From Atherix ibis (Eukaryota > Arthropoda > Insecta > Diptera > Athericidae), in the NCBI GenBank assembly GCA_958298945.1, contig OY282609.1, positions 27,997,212-28,061,211 on the forward strand: 64,000 nucleotides of DNA, given 5' to 3'. Below the pieces are notes generated by a model. It was not told the origin of the DNA. It did no database searches and saw only the letters and a program-made list of their open reading frames with translations. How positions within the stretch are numbered: position 1 is the stretch's first letter; each line of letters starts with the position of its first letter. A program made the translations under genes and the position numbers. Positions 10,453 through 23,233 of this stretch are shown here, in pieces.

Positions 10453-12151
10453 ACCGTTAGCTGTTAATTTGTGGATGTCAGAGGATAGTGCCAAAAGAGA
10501 ACAGAGAGAATAGGGATGCGGGTGATAAAGTTTTATTCGAAAATGAAGTTGAAGTATCCCGCGAGGGGTTGATGAAATGTAATGATTTGCTCTGCAGCCC
10601 AAATATACACAACGAATATAGTCGAATATGAAATAACTTCTGTATCAGAACAGGGCGCATAGAGATTACATTGTGAATAGTGTAGAAGGACGATGCGACG
10701 GATAAAGGATGTTGGAGGATAAAAATACAGAGCTTTTTCATCATTCATCCGTTGTTTCTGAGAGATATTAAGCTCTCTCGGAATTTTAGGAGAACATTTT
10801 TGCAATACGATTGCGTTCCGTCATAGTCGACAGTTTTCAGGAGAACACCTTACGGAACGGTCGATACTATACGGTAACTCTAGTACGTATTAGAGTTTGT
10901 CCATTCTGGGCCAATTTCTGAGTTTTGTTCAATCACAGATTAAATAATATTCTTCATTAAATCGTAATAAATCTAAAGTGGATTATGTATAAACTTGATT
11001 GGATTAATCGAATTAGTAAAATAAAATTACACTAAATAAAAAGAAACATTGTATTTTTTTTTTGTTTTTTTTTAAGGATAATATGAATAAGTTGATTGTC
11101 AAAAAAGTTTTTAATGATTTTTATTTATTCTTTTTATTTTTTTAATTAAGTAAATAAAATGATGAATTCTGTTTAAATGGAGCATCACCACATCACAACA
11201 TATCATATCTCATTATATTCATCTCTTATTATCTAATGTGTCAGAAAAAACTTCTAGTTTGATTATATAGTTTATTTGCTACTCTCAATATTAGTGAAAG
11301 TTTTAAAAAGTAGAATTTCCTTTTTTGTTGCTATTTTTAATATAATTAAATTTTTAAAATATTTCGAGTTTCAATTTTTATTTTCTATTACTATAAATAA
11401 ATATAATAATTTTATAGCATTTTTAAATTTTATAATAACTTAATGATAATTTACAAAAGATATAGTTTTTTATGTGCTAATAAAAATGATCAATTCAAAT
11501 GGATATACAAAAGTTTTGAGAAAATCTTTATAAAAATAATTTACTTTAATAATAATTTTCCTGTAATATAATTTTTTTTGCAGAACAATTAAAAACCAAA
11601 CAAGGATAATATTTAAAAAGATAACATTCTTTAAAGATTTATTGCTATTATACAAAAAATACTATTAGTGACAAAAAAATATATATTTTTGTTTCTTTTT
11701 TAATAAATTGTTTAGAAAATATTTAAAAAAAAAACAAGGCAATTAATTTTAAGTGAAGAAAACTGGTGAAAGTTTGAAATAACAGAAACAGAACCAAAAA
11801 TTTTCTTAAAGAAAGTATTGTGTAATTTTTTTTATGGATATGAAAATATAAGTAATTAAAGAAGAAGAAAAAAAACGATTGGAACCGAACTCGAACTGGA
11901 ATAGCCAACAATAAGAGCCCAATAAAGGATCATTTGGAAATAGACAAGGATATAGTATAAAAGGAGTCTTCAATTTTTATAAAAATTCACGGTTAGCATT
12001 TTTATCATTTTCCTTCTCTTTCTACAAAAAAATTTTTAACAATGAAAGAATCAAAACATTTTTAGAAAATACTTGTAGCTCAAAAAATTTGGCGCCATAA
12101 AAAAAATATTGGTTTTTTTATCTCTATAAAAGTTTTTAGAAACTGTAAAAC
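10453..12151. other. Intergenic DNA, first 450 bases less A/T-rich
   Basis: 10453-10900 is noticeably more balanced in composition than its surroundings and has overlapping short minus-strand frames, but none shows a motif or a splice-bounded structure. The rest is A/T-rich with no feature. Confidence 0.5.
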
Positions 12152-12196
12152 TAATTGTTCTTTAATAAATATAAAATATTTATTAAAGAACAATTA
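12152..12196. repeat. Perfect 21-bp inverted repeat with 3-base loop
   Basis: Arms 12152-12172 and 12176-12196 are exact inverses, separated by AAA. The left arm begins TAATTGTTCTTTAATAAATA. The single-stranded form would be a long A/T hairpin. It lies in unannotated DNA, is not next to a gene end, and looks like a fold-back copying product rather than a terminator. Confidence 0.9.
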
Positions 12197-13195
12197 AACT
12201 ATTTTAAAATAAAAACCATTAAATAATTACTTGATTTCTATTACAAATAATTTCTTAAAACTATTAAAGTTAAATCATCTCACACGTATAAGACTACAAA
12301 TAATTCTATTTAACTATAACTACACTTTAAATATTTATAATAATTTCCAATAATACAAATTCATATCAATTAATTTTAAAAATATATCACTAACTACTCA
12401 TACTATGATTATAAATATTAGTTAGAAAACATTAATTAAAATAATAACGCAAAAACACTATACAAACTAATAAGTACCAACCAAGCGTAATAACTGAATG
12501 AATGAATTTACCATAAATTTTCTATAGAAGGATTATTATCAATAAGATGGAATAGTCTTAATCGTATCTCAATTATAAATACGAGTTGTTTCGTTTGGTA
12601 TTTATTTGTAGGATTTGAAGAATATTTTCCAGAACAGAATAATACACCACATAGCTTGATATGATTTTGAAACCGTTTAATCCTTAAAGGATTCTTAAAA
12701 TAATAAACCTATTTTCATATAAGAATTAGATTACTTCAAACTTCTCCTTTGTATCTACGTATAGATATATATACATATTATTGTATATAAGTTTTTGTAA
12801 CTATTCCTTAGAAATATCAATTCATCTTCAAGTGTTGTGTAAATATTATCCTGGATCATTGAGCCATTTCTAATTCTATTAAATTTGTTCAAACTTTTTT
12901 TTACGATGTATTATTTAAAAGAAAAATTAACCTTTTTACTAAACGGAATATTATTAAAATGATAAAAATTATTACAGAAGAAAAATTAAAAGAAAGAATT
13001 TTTTAGATGAATTCTCATTAAATAATTTTTTACGATAATATAGTGATATTGTAAAAATTTATATAAAAGAGAGTATTTTCTTATACTTAATAGTGCTGTC
13101 CATTAACCAACCATAATCCATTGATTCGTATAAGTGAATATATGAGTTGACAAAAAGTTAACAAGAAATATAGTTCTAAGTTCGTTTAAATATAT
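12197..13195. other. A/T-rich intergenic DNA
   Basis: I see no gene, element end or RNA in this interval. Confidence 0.55.
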
Positions 13196-14043
13196 TTCAT
13201 TGTATCGGAAAGTAATTTCGTTTTTTTTTTATAAAGATGAAAGCCGATTTTCTTATAGTGAATTAATATTTTCTTCTGGCCTTTTTTCTTTAAGTGAGTC
13301 ATTCAATTTGTTCAACTGATAACAGTACATATACAGATGGTATAACCTTTTTTTGATGAATATTGGCTTTCGAAGCCAGTTCATGTTTTCTACTCCAGGA
13401 TCTTTTGCGATTAACATTGTTGTAGACAACCCGTTTCTCATCCCCAGTGATGATGATACGCTTCAAAAATGCATAATTTTCTTGGCGTTTGAGAAGCAAA
13501 TCACAAACGTCAATGCGACGGCACACATAAGAAGATGAGGAACCCATATGGTCGAGCTTTGAGATAAAACCTAGCCGTTTCAAATGATCATGAATGGTTG
13601 AATTCGATAAATTTAAACTCTCAGCGATCTCACTAGTTGTTATTCGCCAGGTTGCATCAATTAATGACTTTATTGTGTCTTCATCAGCTTCAACTGACCT
13701 TCTAGAACGTGGTGCATCTTCGAGATCAAAATTGCCAGATCGAAATTTTGCAAACCAGTTTTTTCACTTAATACATCCATACACATCGGATAATTTTTTT
13801 CTTGCTTGAACAACTTTTTTATTTTTTTCTATTGTAAAAAAGTAAAATATGCCGAAAAAAACTTTCCATATTTAAAAGGGTATCAACCAAAAACTACTAT
13901 GTAGAATCAATTGAGCCATGCTACACGTATGTCAGCTGTCAAAATACATATGATTATGCGGCTTAAGTGTGAAGTAGGTTGTGAAAAAATACAATTAAGT
14001 CCTCTATTGGGAAAAAAACGAAATTACTTTCCGAATAACCCAG
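13196..14043 (-). mobile_element. Mariner family 3, deletion derivative with matching ends
   Basis: CGGAAAGTAATTTCG followed by a T run at 13206 is repeated in inverse at 14019-14033, giving the inner part of the terminal repeats. The right end continues GAATAACCCAG and then TA. The outermost bases of the left end are degraded, so its start is approximate. The length of about 0.85 kb shows that a large part of a full mariner is missing. Confidence 0.85.
13270..13869 (-). pseudogene. Mariner transposase relic, family 3
   Basis: The ATG at 13869 opens MESFFRHILLF, and the frame continues through VQARKKLSDVYG to an in-frame TGA at 13764-13766. It then runs KNWFAKFRSGNFDLEDAPRS, ATWRITTSEIAESLNLSNST and HDHLKRLGFISKLD, the paired helix-turn-helix part with its linker. 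CDLLLKR and IITGDEKR follow, keeping the first catalytic aspartate but with Trp of TGDEKW changed to Arg. After ANIHQKKV the sequence jumps to YQLNKLNDSLKEKRPEE, so the intervening segment is deleted. Nothing follows, so the second and third catalytic aspartates are absent. Confidence 0.9.
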
Positions 14044-15815
14044 TAGTAAGAATTTATATTTTTTTAAGAAATTTAATTGTAAAACATCAAAAAATAATCC
14101 AGTTCGTACCAAAAATTAACTTTTTGAACAAAAATCTGAATTGGCTTCTATTAATCTATAAATAATTAGAGAATATTTTTATCAAAACCAAAATATGTGT
14201 ATATTGCCGTGGAATTTTTTTTATTTTTTCAATAAAACAAAATTTTGAAGAAAAAAACAGAGAAAATTTCACAAAATTTTGTTTGGAAAAACTCCAATTT
14301 AATATAAATTTTTGGTAAAACATATCTCAACATTGATCTGTCTAACGACTATAAATAATAAAAGGGAATATTGAATTGGACTCCGAATCTATATAATCAG
14401 TTTCTATTAAGTTCTAATATAAAGACTTAGATGGATTTCCAGTCATTAACAACCAATTACATTTGATGAAAAATTCATCTTTGCTAATAAAACTACAAAG
14501 AATCAAAAAAAATTCTAATTCTATTAAATTTTTTCTAAAGTCTGTTTAGGTTTTTTTTTATTGAGTCTTTTAAAAATAAAGCGTGCAACGTTAGACGATA
14601 TTTAAGTGCTGAATTTAATATCGTTAGACTATGTGAACAGGACTTCTACTAGCTTTCAAAGTGGTCAGAGTATTCTTTATTACTGATTTCAAATAGAAAT
14701 TTTAATGAAATTCTTCGCGAATAATTTATATTTTAGTACAAATTTAATTAGAAATAACAATAAAAAAATCTAGATATTTTTATACATCTTCATGTCGAAA
14801 AAAAATAAAATAATGTTATCAAATCTACTTTATATTCCAATAAATAATTAAATTAATAGTCAACGTAAAAGGAAAATTTGCATTATAGCACCCTTAGAGC
14901 GGTACCGACATTCCCTAAGCAATTATTATTTAAAACAACTACCCTATAAGTATATTTTCAGAAAATAGTAAAAATACTATATTGAATAACTTTTCAATTT
15001 GTAGTTATTTAATTTATGGAAGTAAAAAAATTTAAAAAAAAAACGAGTAAAAATGAAAAAAAACTCTTAATGTTCAGCAATAATTTAAATAGAACGGAAA
15101 CGGATACGATAAAAGTTATGCAATTTTATAATTTTTTTTTTATTGTTGAATAAATTGCATAACCAATGATGTAATACTAAAATAGTTTGTTTCAAAAACT
15201 CAGAGGAAAAAAAAATTGTTAAAAAATATCTGCTGTTCACAAATTCAGCTTCATTTTCTTTTTTTGCCAAATAAATATAAAAATATTCGAATAAATGGAA
15301 TGGAGAAATATGCAGAGAAATGGAATTGGGGTATGTAAAATGGATAGTTATAAACCAATACCATATAACACGATGAATACTGAAATAAATTGCATTGAAA
15401 ATTTATGAACCAAAAATGTATATAAATACTCTTCCTATATATACGGTCCATAAGTTAAATTTTAATGAAATTTTCCGATTAAACTTTAGATACGATCAAC
15501 TTTCATCCAATTGATCTTGAGTATTTTCGTATTTTTTGTTTTTTTTTTTAGTACCAATTATGTTTTCAAAAAGATTCAATATTGAAAAATTCTACAAACA
15601 AAACCTCCTACACCCCCCCCTCTCTTACCCCACCAAAGATTTGATAGAGGAACTTTAGAGGGGAAGTATTTTCCTTTTAACTTTACAGGGTTAGTTTTTT
15701 TCCTGACAATTAAAACTTATAAAAAAAGACTTTGGTATCTTTGGGGAAAAAATTGCCGTTCTTATTTTTGTTACTTTAACGATAAAGGCATCTATTAATC
15801 TATTAATCTGTAGTC
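14044..15815. other. A/T-rich intergenic DNA
   Basis: No coding or repeat family is recognised. A short C-rich tract lies near 15605-15640. ORFs at 15085-15451 are low-complexity minus-strand frames with no motif. Confidence 0.55.
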
Positions 15816-16525
15816 GATTTATGGATTGGATAAAATGGGCCATATTGTTGGGCCTAACGATTGTACTTTGTATACTATTTCATATATTTTTTAAATAATT
15901 AAAAATCGTTGATAATTTTTCCATCTTCCCAATTTTAGGATTTTTTGAGTCATTATTTCCCCTGACGTTAATTGAATTATTTTATACACTTTGTGCTAAA
16001 TAAAATATTTATACGAATATACAATAATAAAAAAAGTACAAAATTATCTACAATAACATGTAAAAAATGACTTTAAAAAAAGACTTACCGGGAAAATTAA
16101 AAAGAAATATTAAGTTTTTAATTTAAAGATAAATAATTTAATGCTGGTAACCGTAATTTTTTCGAAGATTTATGGATTGGGTAAAATGGGTCATATTGTT
16201 GGCCCTTACGATTGTACTTTGTATATTATTTTATATATATTTTTAAATAATTAAAAATCGTTGATAATTTTTCCATCTTCCTAATTTTAGGGTTTTTTGG
16301 GTCATTATTTACCTGACGTTAATTGAATTATTTTATACTTTTTGTGCTGAATAAAATATTTATATGAATACGTATATACAATAATAAAAACAAAGTACAA
16401 AATTATCTACAATAACATGTAAAAAATGACTTTAAACAAAAACTTCCTGGAAAAAGTTAAAAATAATTTTAAGTTTTTAACTTAAAGATAAATAATTTAA
16501 TGCTGGTAACCTTAATTTTTTCTAA
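15816..16525. repeat. Tandem duplication, two units of about 351-359 bp
   Basis: GATTTATGGATTGG at 15816 recurs at 16167, and the following sequence matches through to TGCTGGTAACC near 16142 and 16501. The copies differ by scattered substitutions and small indels, so the duplication is not recent. Neither copy has coding content that I recognise. Confidence 0.92.
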
Positions 16526-17253
16526 GTTTATATTATAGGTTTTAAAAATTAATTTGCAACCAAACGGCATTAAAAATAATTGTAAATAATAATTTTTATT
16601 ATAAGAACAAATAAATAATGGTTCGGTTTCCCATATTTTCTGATTGTGATCGGCCCCATTCCTACCTTTTGTATCAAATTTCTTGTTTAATTTACTAAAA
16701 ATTAATCAAGAAATATTCCAAAAAGAACTGAATGGTTAAATTGAATTGTCTAACCTTTTCTCTCTTTTATACACATACATAATTATTAATTGTAAAATAA
16801 AATATGAAAATTCTAGTAACAAGAATGCAAACACAAAATAATATTTCTCATAAATTTATTATTGAAATTAATTAAATTTTCTCCTTTTTTTGCTTCCAAT
16901 ATTTTATTTACTTTATTTGTTTTTTTTTTAACGAAAAGTATATTTCAATTTTCTCAAAACTGTTTGTCTAGCTGCTGTTTAAATTTCACCAAATAGTAAT
17001 ATATGTGAACATAAATTATACCACACTATCCTAAACAAAAATTGTTCTATAATTGCTCAAAATTATTTACTTAATTCGATAAATATTTACCTAATAAATA
17101 AATTTTTTCCTTTACTCCGCTAAATGTTTACATCACAAATAAAATGTTTATGTTACTCTCTAAATATTTGCATAAAAAATTAAAATGTCTACGTAGTTCC
17201 TTAAATATTTACACCACAATTTTAAATTTTCACCTTACTAGTTAAATATTACA
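16526..17253. other. A/T-rich intergenic DNA
   Basis: Nothing recognised on either strand. Confidence 0.55.
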
Positions 17254-17306
17254 ATATATTTAGACCTTAAGTTAGAAATCAAGTCTAACTTACGGTCTAA
17301 ATATAT
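17254..17306. repeat. 23-bp inverted repeat, one mismatch, 7-base loop
   Basis: Arms 17254-17276 and 17284-17306 pair at 22 of 23 positions around the loop AATCAAG. The left arm begins ATATATTTAGACC. No gene flanks it. Confidence 0.88.
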
Positions 17307-18823
17307 ATAACTTATATCCTAATTCCACCATCAGGTGGGAAATGTTTCCATACAAAACTCAATTACACCATGAACAAATTTTCTATCTGATCTACAACAC
17401 TAAAAAAAGGCAAATAAAAGTGGTGTAAATTCTTATTAGAAAATGACCGGTATTTTTCTCTATAATAATCGTATTGCGGCAAATATACTATAAAAAATCC
17501 TGTATTCCAATTGGAAAGTCTTTCAAAAAAATTCACAGTTCATTAAAAATACTATTGTCATAGTAAAATACGCATTGGTCCATTTTTGAATACTATACAA
17601 ACCCATTCACAGTAGAAGCTTTTCTTGCTACCAATACTACAAAAACTACACATTGTAAGAGAGTATGTGTACGTAGATAAGCTACCAAAATGTAAAAATA
17701 TCGCCACTGCAGAAACTGTGCGCTTTTTTCTTAGCGAAATATAACCACACAAACACAATTTTTTTTATGACAAAAGTACAGTAGTCACCACAAATATGAT
17801 TTAGCAAAAAGATGGCGCTTACCTTTTTCTTGCACGTTTTCTCATATAAAAATATTAAAACCATACAAAATAAATATTTTGAATATTTTTATCACAAAAA
17901 AATATTTCGTTATAAGAAAATAAAAACGTTCACTTTAAAAAAATTCAAAATTTACTTTTAAAAACACTTTTCTATTTAATGAAGAAAAAATAAAAGTGCA
18001 GCTTTTTGTCTTTCCTATTTAAATTTATTGTACATAAAAAAAGCAGCTTCCTTCGTTTTTTTTTTATATATTATTTAAAAAATTCAAATTCAATTCACCA
18101 TCTGGTGATATCTCTCCGCCTAAGATATTTTTTTTTTAAAAACAGATATTCAGAAAATAAATCCTATCAAAATAATATTTTCTTCAAAAATTTTAATGGA
18201 GAAGATTTTATATTAGGTATTTAATAATATATTTTAAAAAAAAAGTATAAATATTTGTTCACTTACCACTAAGATATTATGTTTAAAATATTATTAAAAT
18301 CAAATAAAATATTTAAAAATTTACTCGCATACAACAGAAAGAAATATTAGAAAATCAAATATGGCGCCTTATATTTTTTTCCCTTAATATTCACTTCTGT
18401 ATCAGCGACAATTTCTTAGATTAAAGAAGAACTGGATAGGCCTCTATACAAAAATTCTGTCCAAATTTTGTTGGCAATACATTCGTAGAACGCACACGCA
18501 TACAATACAACAGAAACGGCGTAAATCATTGGGGGCAAATTTTAAAGCTCAGTATTCGATTGAAGCGGTTTAAAACCATTTTGAATGATATGTGATGTCA
18601 TCTTTGCGTAAACAAATAGACTTTTTAATATTGCGGATTTTGTTGTTTGATGGAATTAGTTTTGGAAATTTGAAATAAAACACAGTATTCTATTTTAAAA
18701 TATTTTTTATTTATTTATTTCACTATATATTCTTTATTAAAACATAATTATAAAGTGGCGAAGAGTATATAAAAATATAAATTGCAAGTTATTTGATTAT
18801 ATGAAAACAACTATGTGCACAAT
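17307..18823. other. A/T-rich intergenic DNA
   Basis: No gene or repeat family recognised. 18340-18660 is somewhat more mixed in composition but holds no convincing frame. Confidence 0.5.
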
Positions 18824-18893
18824 AAGAAGTTAATCTTATACTACATTAAAGGAATTTCTTAAGAAGTTAATCGTATACAACATTAAAGGAAAT
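18824..18893. repeat. Short tandem duplication, about 37-bp period
   Basis: AAGAAGTTAATC at 18824 recurs at 18861 with near-identical following sequence up to ATTAAAGGAA. No coding content. Confidence 0.85.
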
Positions 18894-19370
18894 GCTTTAA
18901 AACAAAATTAAAAGATGAAAAATTTAATGTACTTAAATAATTAATAACTAATATTCTAAAAAAAAAGAAAACAATATTATTTATTGTCGTACATGCATTA
19001 TAATATGGTCTAATAGAGCAAGCAAAAGCACAAATGCAAACAAATTTATTTAAATAACAAGACTACATTTATTGTATGCTGAACTTTTCAATTTTTAATC
19101 ACTTTTTCGACAAAATATATCACTAAAAGCCATTTAGGCACATCATAAACTAAATTTTTGTTAATTTCTGTAGTAAAAACGAAGCTGTCAACTTACCGAA
19201 AGACAGTAATTCCCAGTTTTCTCATTTCGTCGAATTTCTGGCAATCCTATATAAAACACTTAATTTTCTGAAATAAAAACTTCGTATTAAGTTTTATTAA
19301 CAATATAATTATTTATATAAATACTTACTTTTTCGTAAATTCTTCAAAAAACATAATAAAACTTGAGAAG
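18894..19370. other. A/T-rich intergenic DNA
   Basis: Nothing recognised. Confidence 0.5.
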
Positions 19371-19502
19371 TGTCACTACTTTCATGGAGAATGGCGCGTT
19401 TTAAAACTCTCCAAATTTGAGGACTTTTGTCACTACTTTCAGTATGTCACTACTTTCATGGAGAATGGCGCGTTTTAAAACTCTCCAAATTTGAGGACTT
19501 TT
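19371..19502. repeat. Direct repeat of 58 bp, identical copies, 74-bp period
   Basis: The 58 bases from 19371 (TGTCACTACTTTCATGGAGA onward) are repeated identically from 19445. Between them lies a third partial start, GTCACTACTTTCAG. The identity of the copies in otherwise diverged DNA suggests a fairly recent duplication. Confidence 0.93.
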
Positions 19503-20739
19503 AAAAGTATACAAAATTGAAGAGCTTTATATTTGATTTATATTTACGAAATCAATAATAAACTTAAAATATAATTCTTTTTCCTATCAAAAGATTGTAC
19601 AAAAAAAAAAAATTGCCTATCGCTGTGTTTAAGTTATATTTTTGTTTCCAATAAGTGAATTAAAATGAATATAAAGTATAGTTTTGCAATTCAATAAATT
19701 TGTATTACGACAACTAGATGGTAGTCGGTATCATGTCTACATAAAAAAATCTACACAAAAATATCCCGCTTTTGCCATATTATTTGTACACAAAATTGCG
19801 TATACATATACGGTAAGGGCCTATCCAGGTATTTTTTAATCTAAGGACAATTTGCACAACAACAATTGCTCTTAACACTTCGAAGATCATTTATTAAATG
19901 AGGGCGAGATCTGTAAATTGGACAAAGTAAAGTTTCTTCTTCAAACACACTACCGTTAATATGACTATTGGTTCTAAAATGGCACCAGGCGACAATGACT
20001 AGTTCTAGTGAGTGTTTTAATAACTAAGAGAGCCAATATCAATAAACTTAAAGAAAATCGGTGCTCTTTATATACTATGAAAAGATCAAAATTAGAAAAA
20101 TGTTCTAAATTTTAACATTAGTTCAATTTAGCTTAAATCAACTCGTTATGGCTGCGTACAATACTAGTCTCTTAAAAACTACAGAATTTTCTTAACCCTT
20201 TATTGGTGAAAAGAGGGCACTTTCTACTCTTTTTTTACAAACTAATATGATAGTTAAACTACTTTGATTACATTAGTAATTTTTTTTAAATAACTAAAAA
20301 AAATAGTTATAAATAAGAGTATTAAATAGCCTTGAAATCCAATGGCATTTTCAAAATGATATTGTATAACTTAAGTGTTGGTAAAACTTTATTAATTAGT
20401 AAATAATGAGGCACCCCAAATAATCAATATTTTTTAAATTAAAATATTACAAAACTGTATTGCTATATTTTACAATTCACAATTGTCTGCACAAAGTGGT
20501 TTGCAAATGAAAATGATTAGACCAATTTTTGATAAACTTTTTTACCAGTGCATATTGACTTCCCATTTCTGACTGTATATTATACATAAAAATGGAAATA
20601 ATGCTTAATAGAAATAAGTATAAATAATTAGCAAAAAAAATATTTTTTCTATTTTTTAAAAATGTGAAATTTTTTAATTTTTTTTATTATAATTTTTGAA
20701 TATTAGAAAAAAGTCATTTTTTTTTATTTTCAGAACCCA
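19503..20739. other. A/T-rich intergenic DNA
   Basis: No gene or known element is visible. Confidence 0.5.
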
Positions 20740-21860
20740 TTTTAGCAAAAGCGTATGGTCTATTAAAGAAAAATGAAAAATATAATCTTTAAAGAATCCT
20801 TGCCTTAAACACAGCTATAAAAACTCGTACTAAATTTTTACAAAGACTCCTGTTGTTGTCCACTTAAAGCTGTTTTTTTTAAATCAATTTTTGCAGAAAA
20901 TAATGGTCTAAAAAAATTGGTCCTAAAAAAATAGATTCAGACCCTTTTTGAGCAGGGATGTAATTTTTTTGAACACAGCAGTAATAAATCACAATAATTA
21001 TTTACAAAAACCCATTTCTTTGATCTTTAAATGCTACAATATATTTTTTTAAAATTTTTTTGTACAAATTTTGTTTGAAGAAATAATAAAATTTTAATTG
21101 AGAAATGGCGAAAAAAAATGGCTACAAAAGCTCATTCCGATACGGAACCCTTTTTGAATAAAGCCTAAATTTCTTTGACAAATACTTCCATTGAACACGG
21201 CTTAGTAATCGTAATAATTTTTTCACAGGGACTCTCTTTTTTTACTTTTAAAAGCTAATTTTTTTTAAAACCATTTTTTTAACAAATTTAAATTAAGAAA
21301 CGATGATCCAAATTTCCACAAAAACTCATTGTGATTCAGATACATTTGAGCATAATAGATCCCAATAATTGCTAATAAATACCCCTTTCTTTGACCTCAA
21401 AAAGCTACTTTCTTTAAAACTATTTTTTTACAAATTTTAATTAAGGAACGGCGATCCAAAAAAAAATAATGGAAGCACAAAAACTCACTGTCATTATCAG
21501 ACCCTCTTGGATAGAAACTTAAATTTCTTTAAGTAATCTTTTCTCTGAATATACATAGCTTAGAAATCACAATTTGTTTATGCAATGACCCCATTCTTTG
21601 ACCTTTTCAACATTGATTTTGATAAAAAAATTTCAACAAAATTTATTAAAAAAAACGGTGGTCTAAAAAAATTGATCCTAAGCACTCAGTGTGGTTCTAA
21701 GACCAAATTTTTACAAGAATTCCTCTTTTTTTATTCTAAAACCATTTTTTTTAAAGCATTTTTGGATAAATTTTAATTTAAAAAAATTACTTATGGTTCT
21801 ACGAGCACTTGAATGAAGACCTAAATTTCTTTAAAGAGTCTTTCCCTTCAACACAGTGAA
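20740..21860. repeat. Degenerate tandem array, units of roughly 130-220 bp
   Basis: A set of phrases recurs in the same order: a CTTTGACCT..AAAAGCTA-like block near 20855, 21018, 21240, 21389 and 21595; an AAACCATTTTTTTA block; a GGTGATCCAAAAA-like block; and TAAATTTCTTTAAAGAATC..GAACACAGC near 20785, 21168, 21508 and 21826. Units are diverged by many indels, which is why no single period stands out. The ORF at 21585-21776 falls inside and has no motif. Confidence 0.75.
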
Positions 21861-22112
21861 AAAAATGCATTTATTTTTAAAAATAACCTCAAAAATATGA
21901 CTAATATTTATTTAAAAAAAAAACTATAAAAAAATTTAAGTTTTTTGCACTGATTTTAAATGAAACATTTTGAAAAATTATTCAGTGAAAAAAAATTCCC
22001 CACAACCTAGAAGGAGTATAATCCCTTAAAATTGGTTTTCATTGTAAAATGTATCTTCGTAAATTTAGCAGATTTAATGCCGCCATCTTAAATCCATATT
22101 TAATTATAAAAT

Positions 22113-22769
22113 CGGATTAATTGTGTTCGGTAGAGGTCGCCTGTGATCGTCTGGTCCGATTTCAATAGCTCATAATAGATCACACCCTTCTGATCCCACC
22201 AAATATAGACCATTACCTTGGCGTCATGGCTATTTGGCTTTGGCGTTGATTTGGCTGGTTGGTGGGGCTTCACATACGATTTTTTGCGCTTTAGGTAATG
22301 AATCCATTTTTTGTCGCCAGTAATGATTCGATTCAAAAACGACTTCTTTTTCTGCCGTTCAAGCAGCATTTCGGACATGCAAAATCGCCTTTCAACGTCT
22401 CTCGGCTTCAATTCATATGGGACCCAATTTCCTTGCTTTTGGATGAATCCTGCTGCTTTCAAACGTTTTGACATGGCTGCTTGAGTGACTCCCAATGATT
22501 TTGCAATTTCTTCTTGAGTTCGACAACAGTCTTCGTCGAGTAATGCCTCCAAATCTTCATCTTCAAACTTTTTTGGCTGACCTGGTCGTTCTTTGTCTTC
22601 CGTGTCAAAATAACCACTTTTGAACCGCACAAACCATCTCTCGCACTTTGAAATCGATGGAACATATTCAGGATAAGCTTCGGTGAGCAATCGATGTGCT
22701 TCAGCTGCACTTTGAGAAGTAAATCAACACTTCCCGCAAATGGGACTTTTTTGGTACGAAATTCGGCAT
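22113..22769 (-). pseudogene. Mariner transposase N-terminal half, family 4, best preserved transposase frame
   Basis: The ATG at 22769 gives MPNFVPKKSHLREVLIYF, then a small deletion shifts the frame. From 22690 the frame is open for 196 codons: CERWFVRFKSGYFDTEDKER and FEDEDLEALLDEDCCRTQEE (first DNA-binding helices and linker), LGVTQAAMSKRLKAAGFIQK (second helix-turn-helix), WVPYELKPRDVERR (WVPHEL box), IITGDKKWIHY with the first catalytic aspartate, KVMVYIWWDQKGVIYYELL, and YRTQLIR. A small in-frame loss follows the TGDKKWIHY box. The half carrying the second and third aspartates is absent, so the product would be a DNA-binding fragment without catalytic power, at most. Confidence 0.93.
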
Positions 22770-22941
22770 TTTTGAAGCAAAAAAAAACTTTGTTCTTTAC
22801 ACTATTTCGTTCAATGACTAATCGAGAATGAATGACAGATGTTTAACCTCCAAAATGCCATATGAGTTATTTTTAACAAAAACCATGTGCAAAAGTTATG
22901 CCATCTGTTGTCAATCCCGCATTTTTAAGGTATACACCCAA
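22113..22941 (-). mobile_element. Mariner family 4, 5' half, one end preserved
   Basis: The preserved end (element 5' end on the minus strand) reads TTGGGTGTATACCTTAAAAA, with TA outside it at 22942-22943. Homology to transposase stops at about 22113, and no matching second end is present, so the 3' half has been lost. Confidence 0.88.
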
Positions 22942-23233
22942 TAATACTTAATTATAGAACTAAATATTTTTATACCAATCAAAATATGAAATTGTGCTCA
23001 CAAAATTACTGGATTAAAATACTAATATTTTTTGTTAATGAGTTTTTGTTTTATTCAATATAAAGTAGATTTGATACCATTTAGTTTAGAATATAATATC
23101 ATTCAAATCAGTGCCATGACTCCGGTTATACAGCATGCCCATTTTAGACCTAAGTCTCAATAATTCTATCAGGTTAAGCTTAAAAAAAAAATCATTTTTG
23201 AGAGATGGTCTATAGAAAAATTGGCAGAAAATA

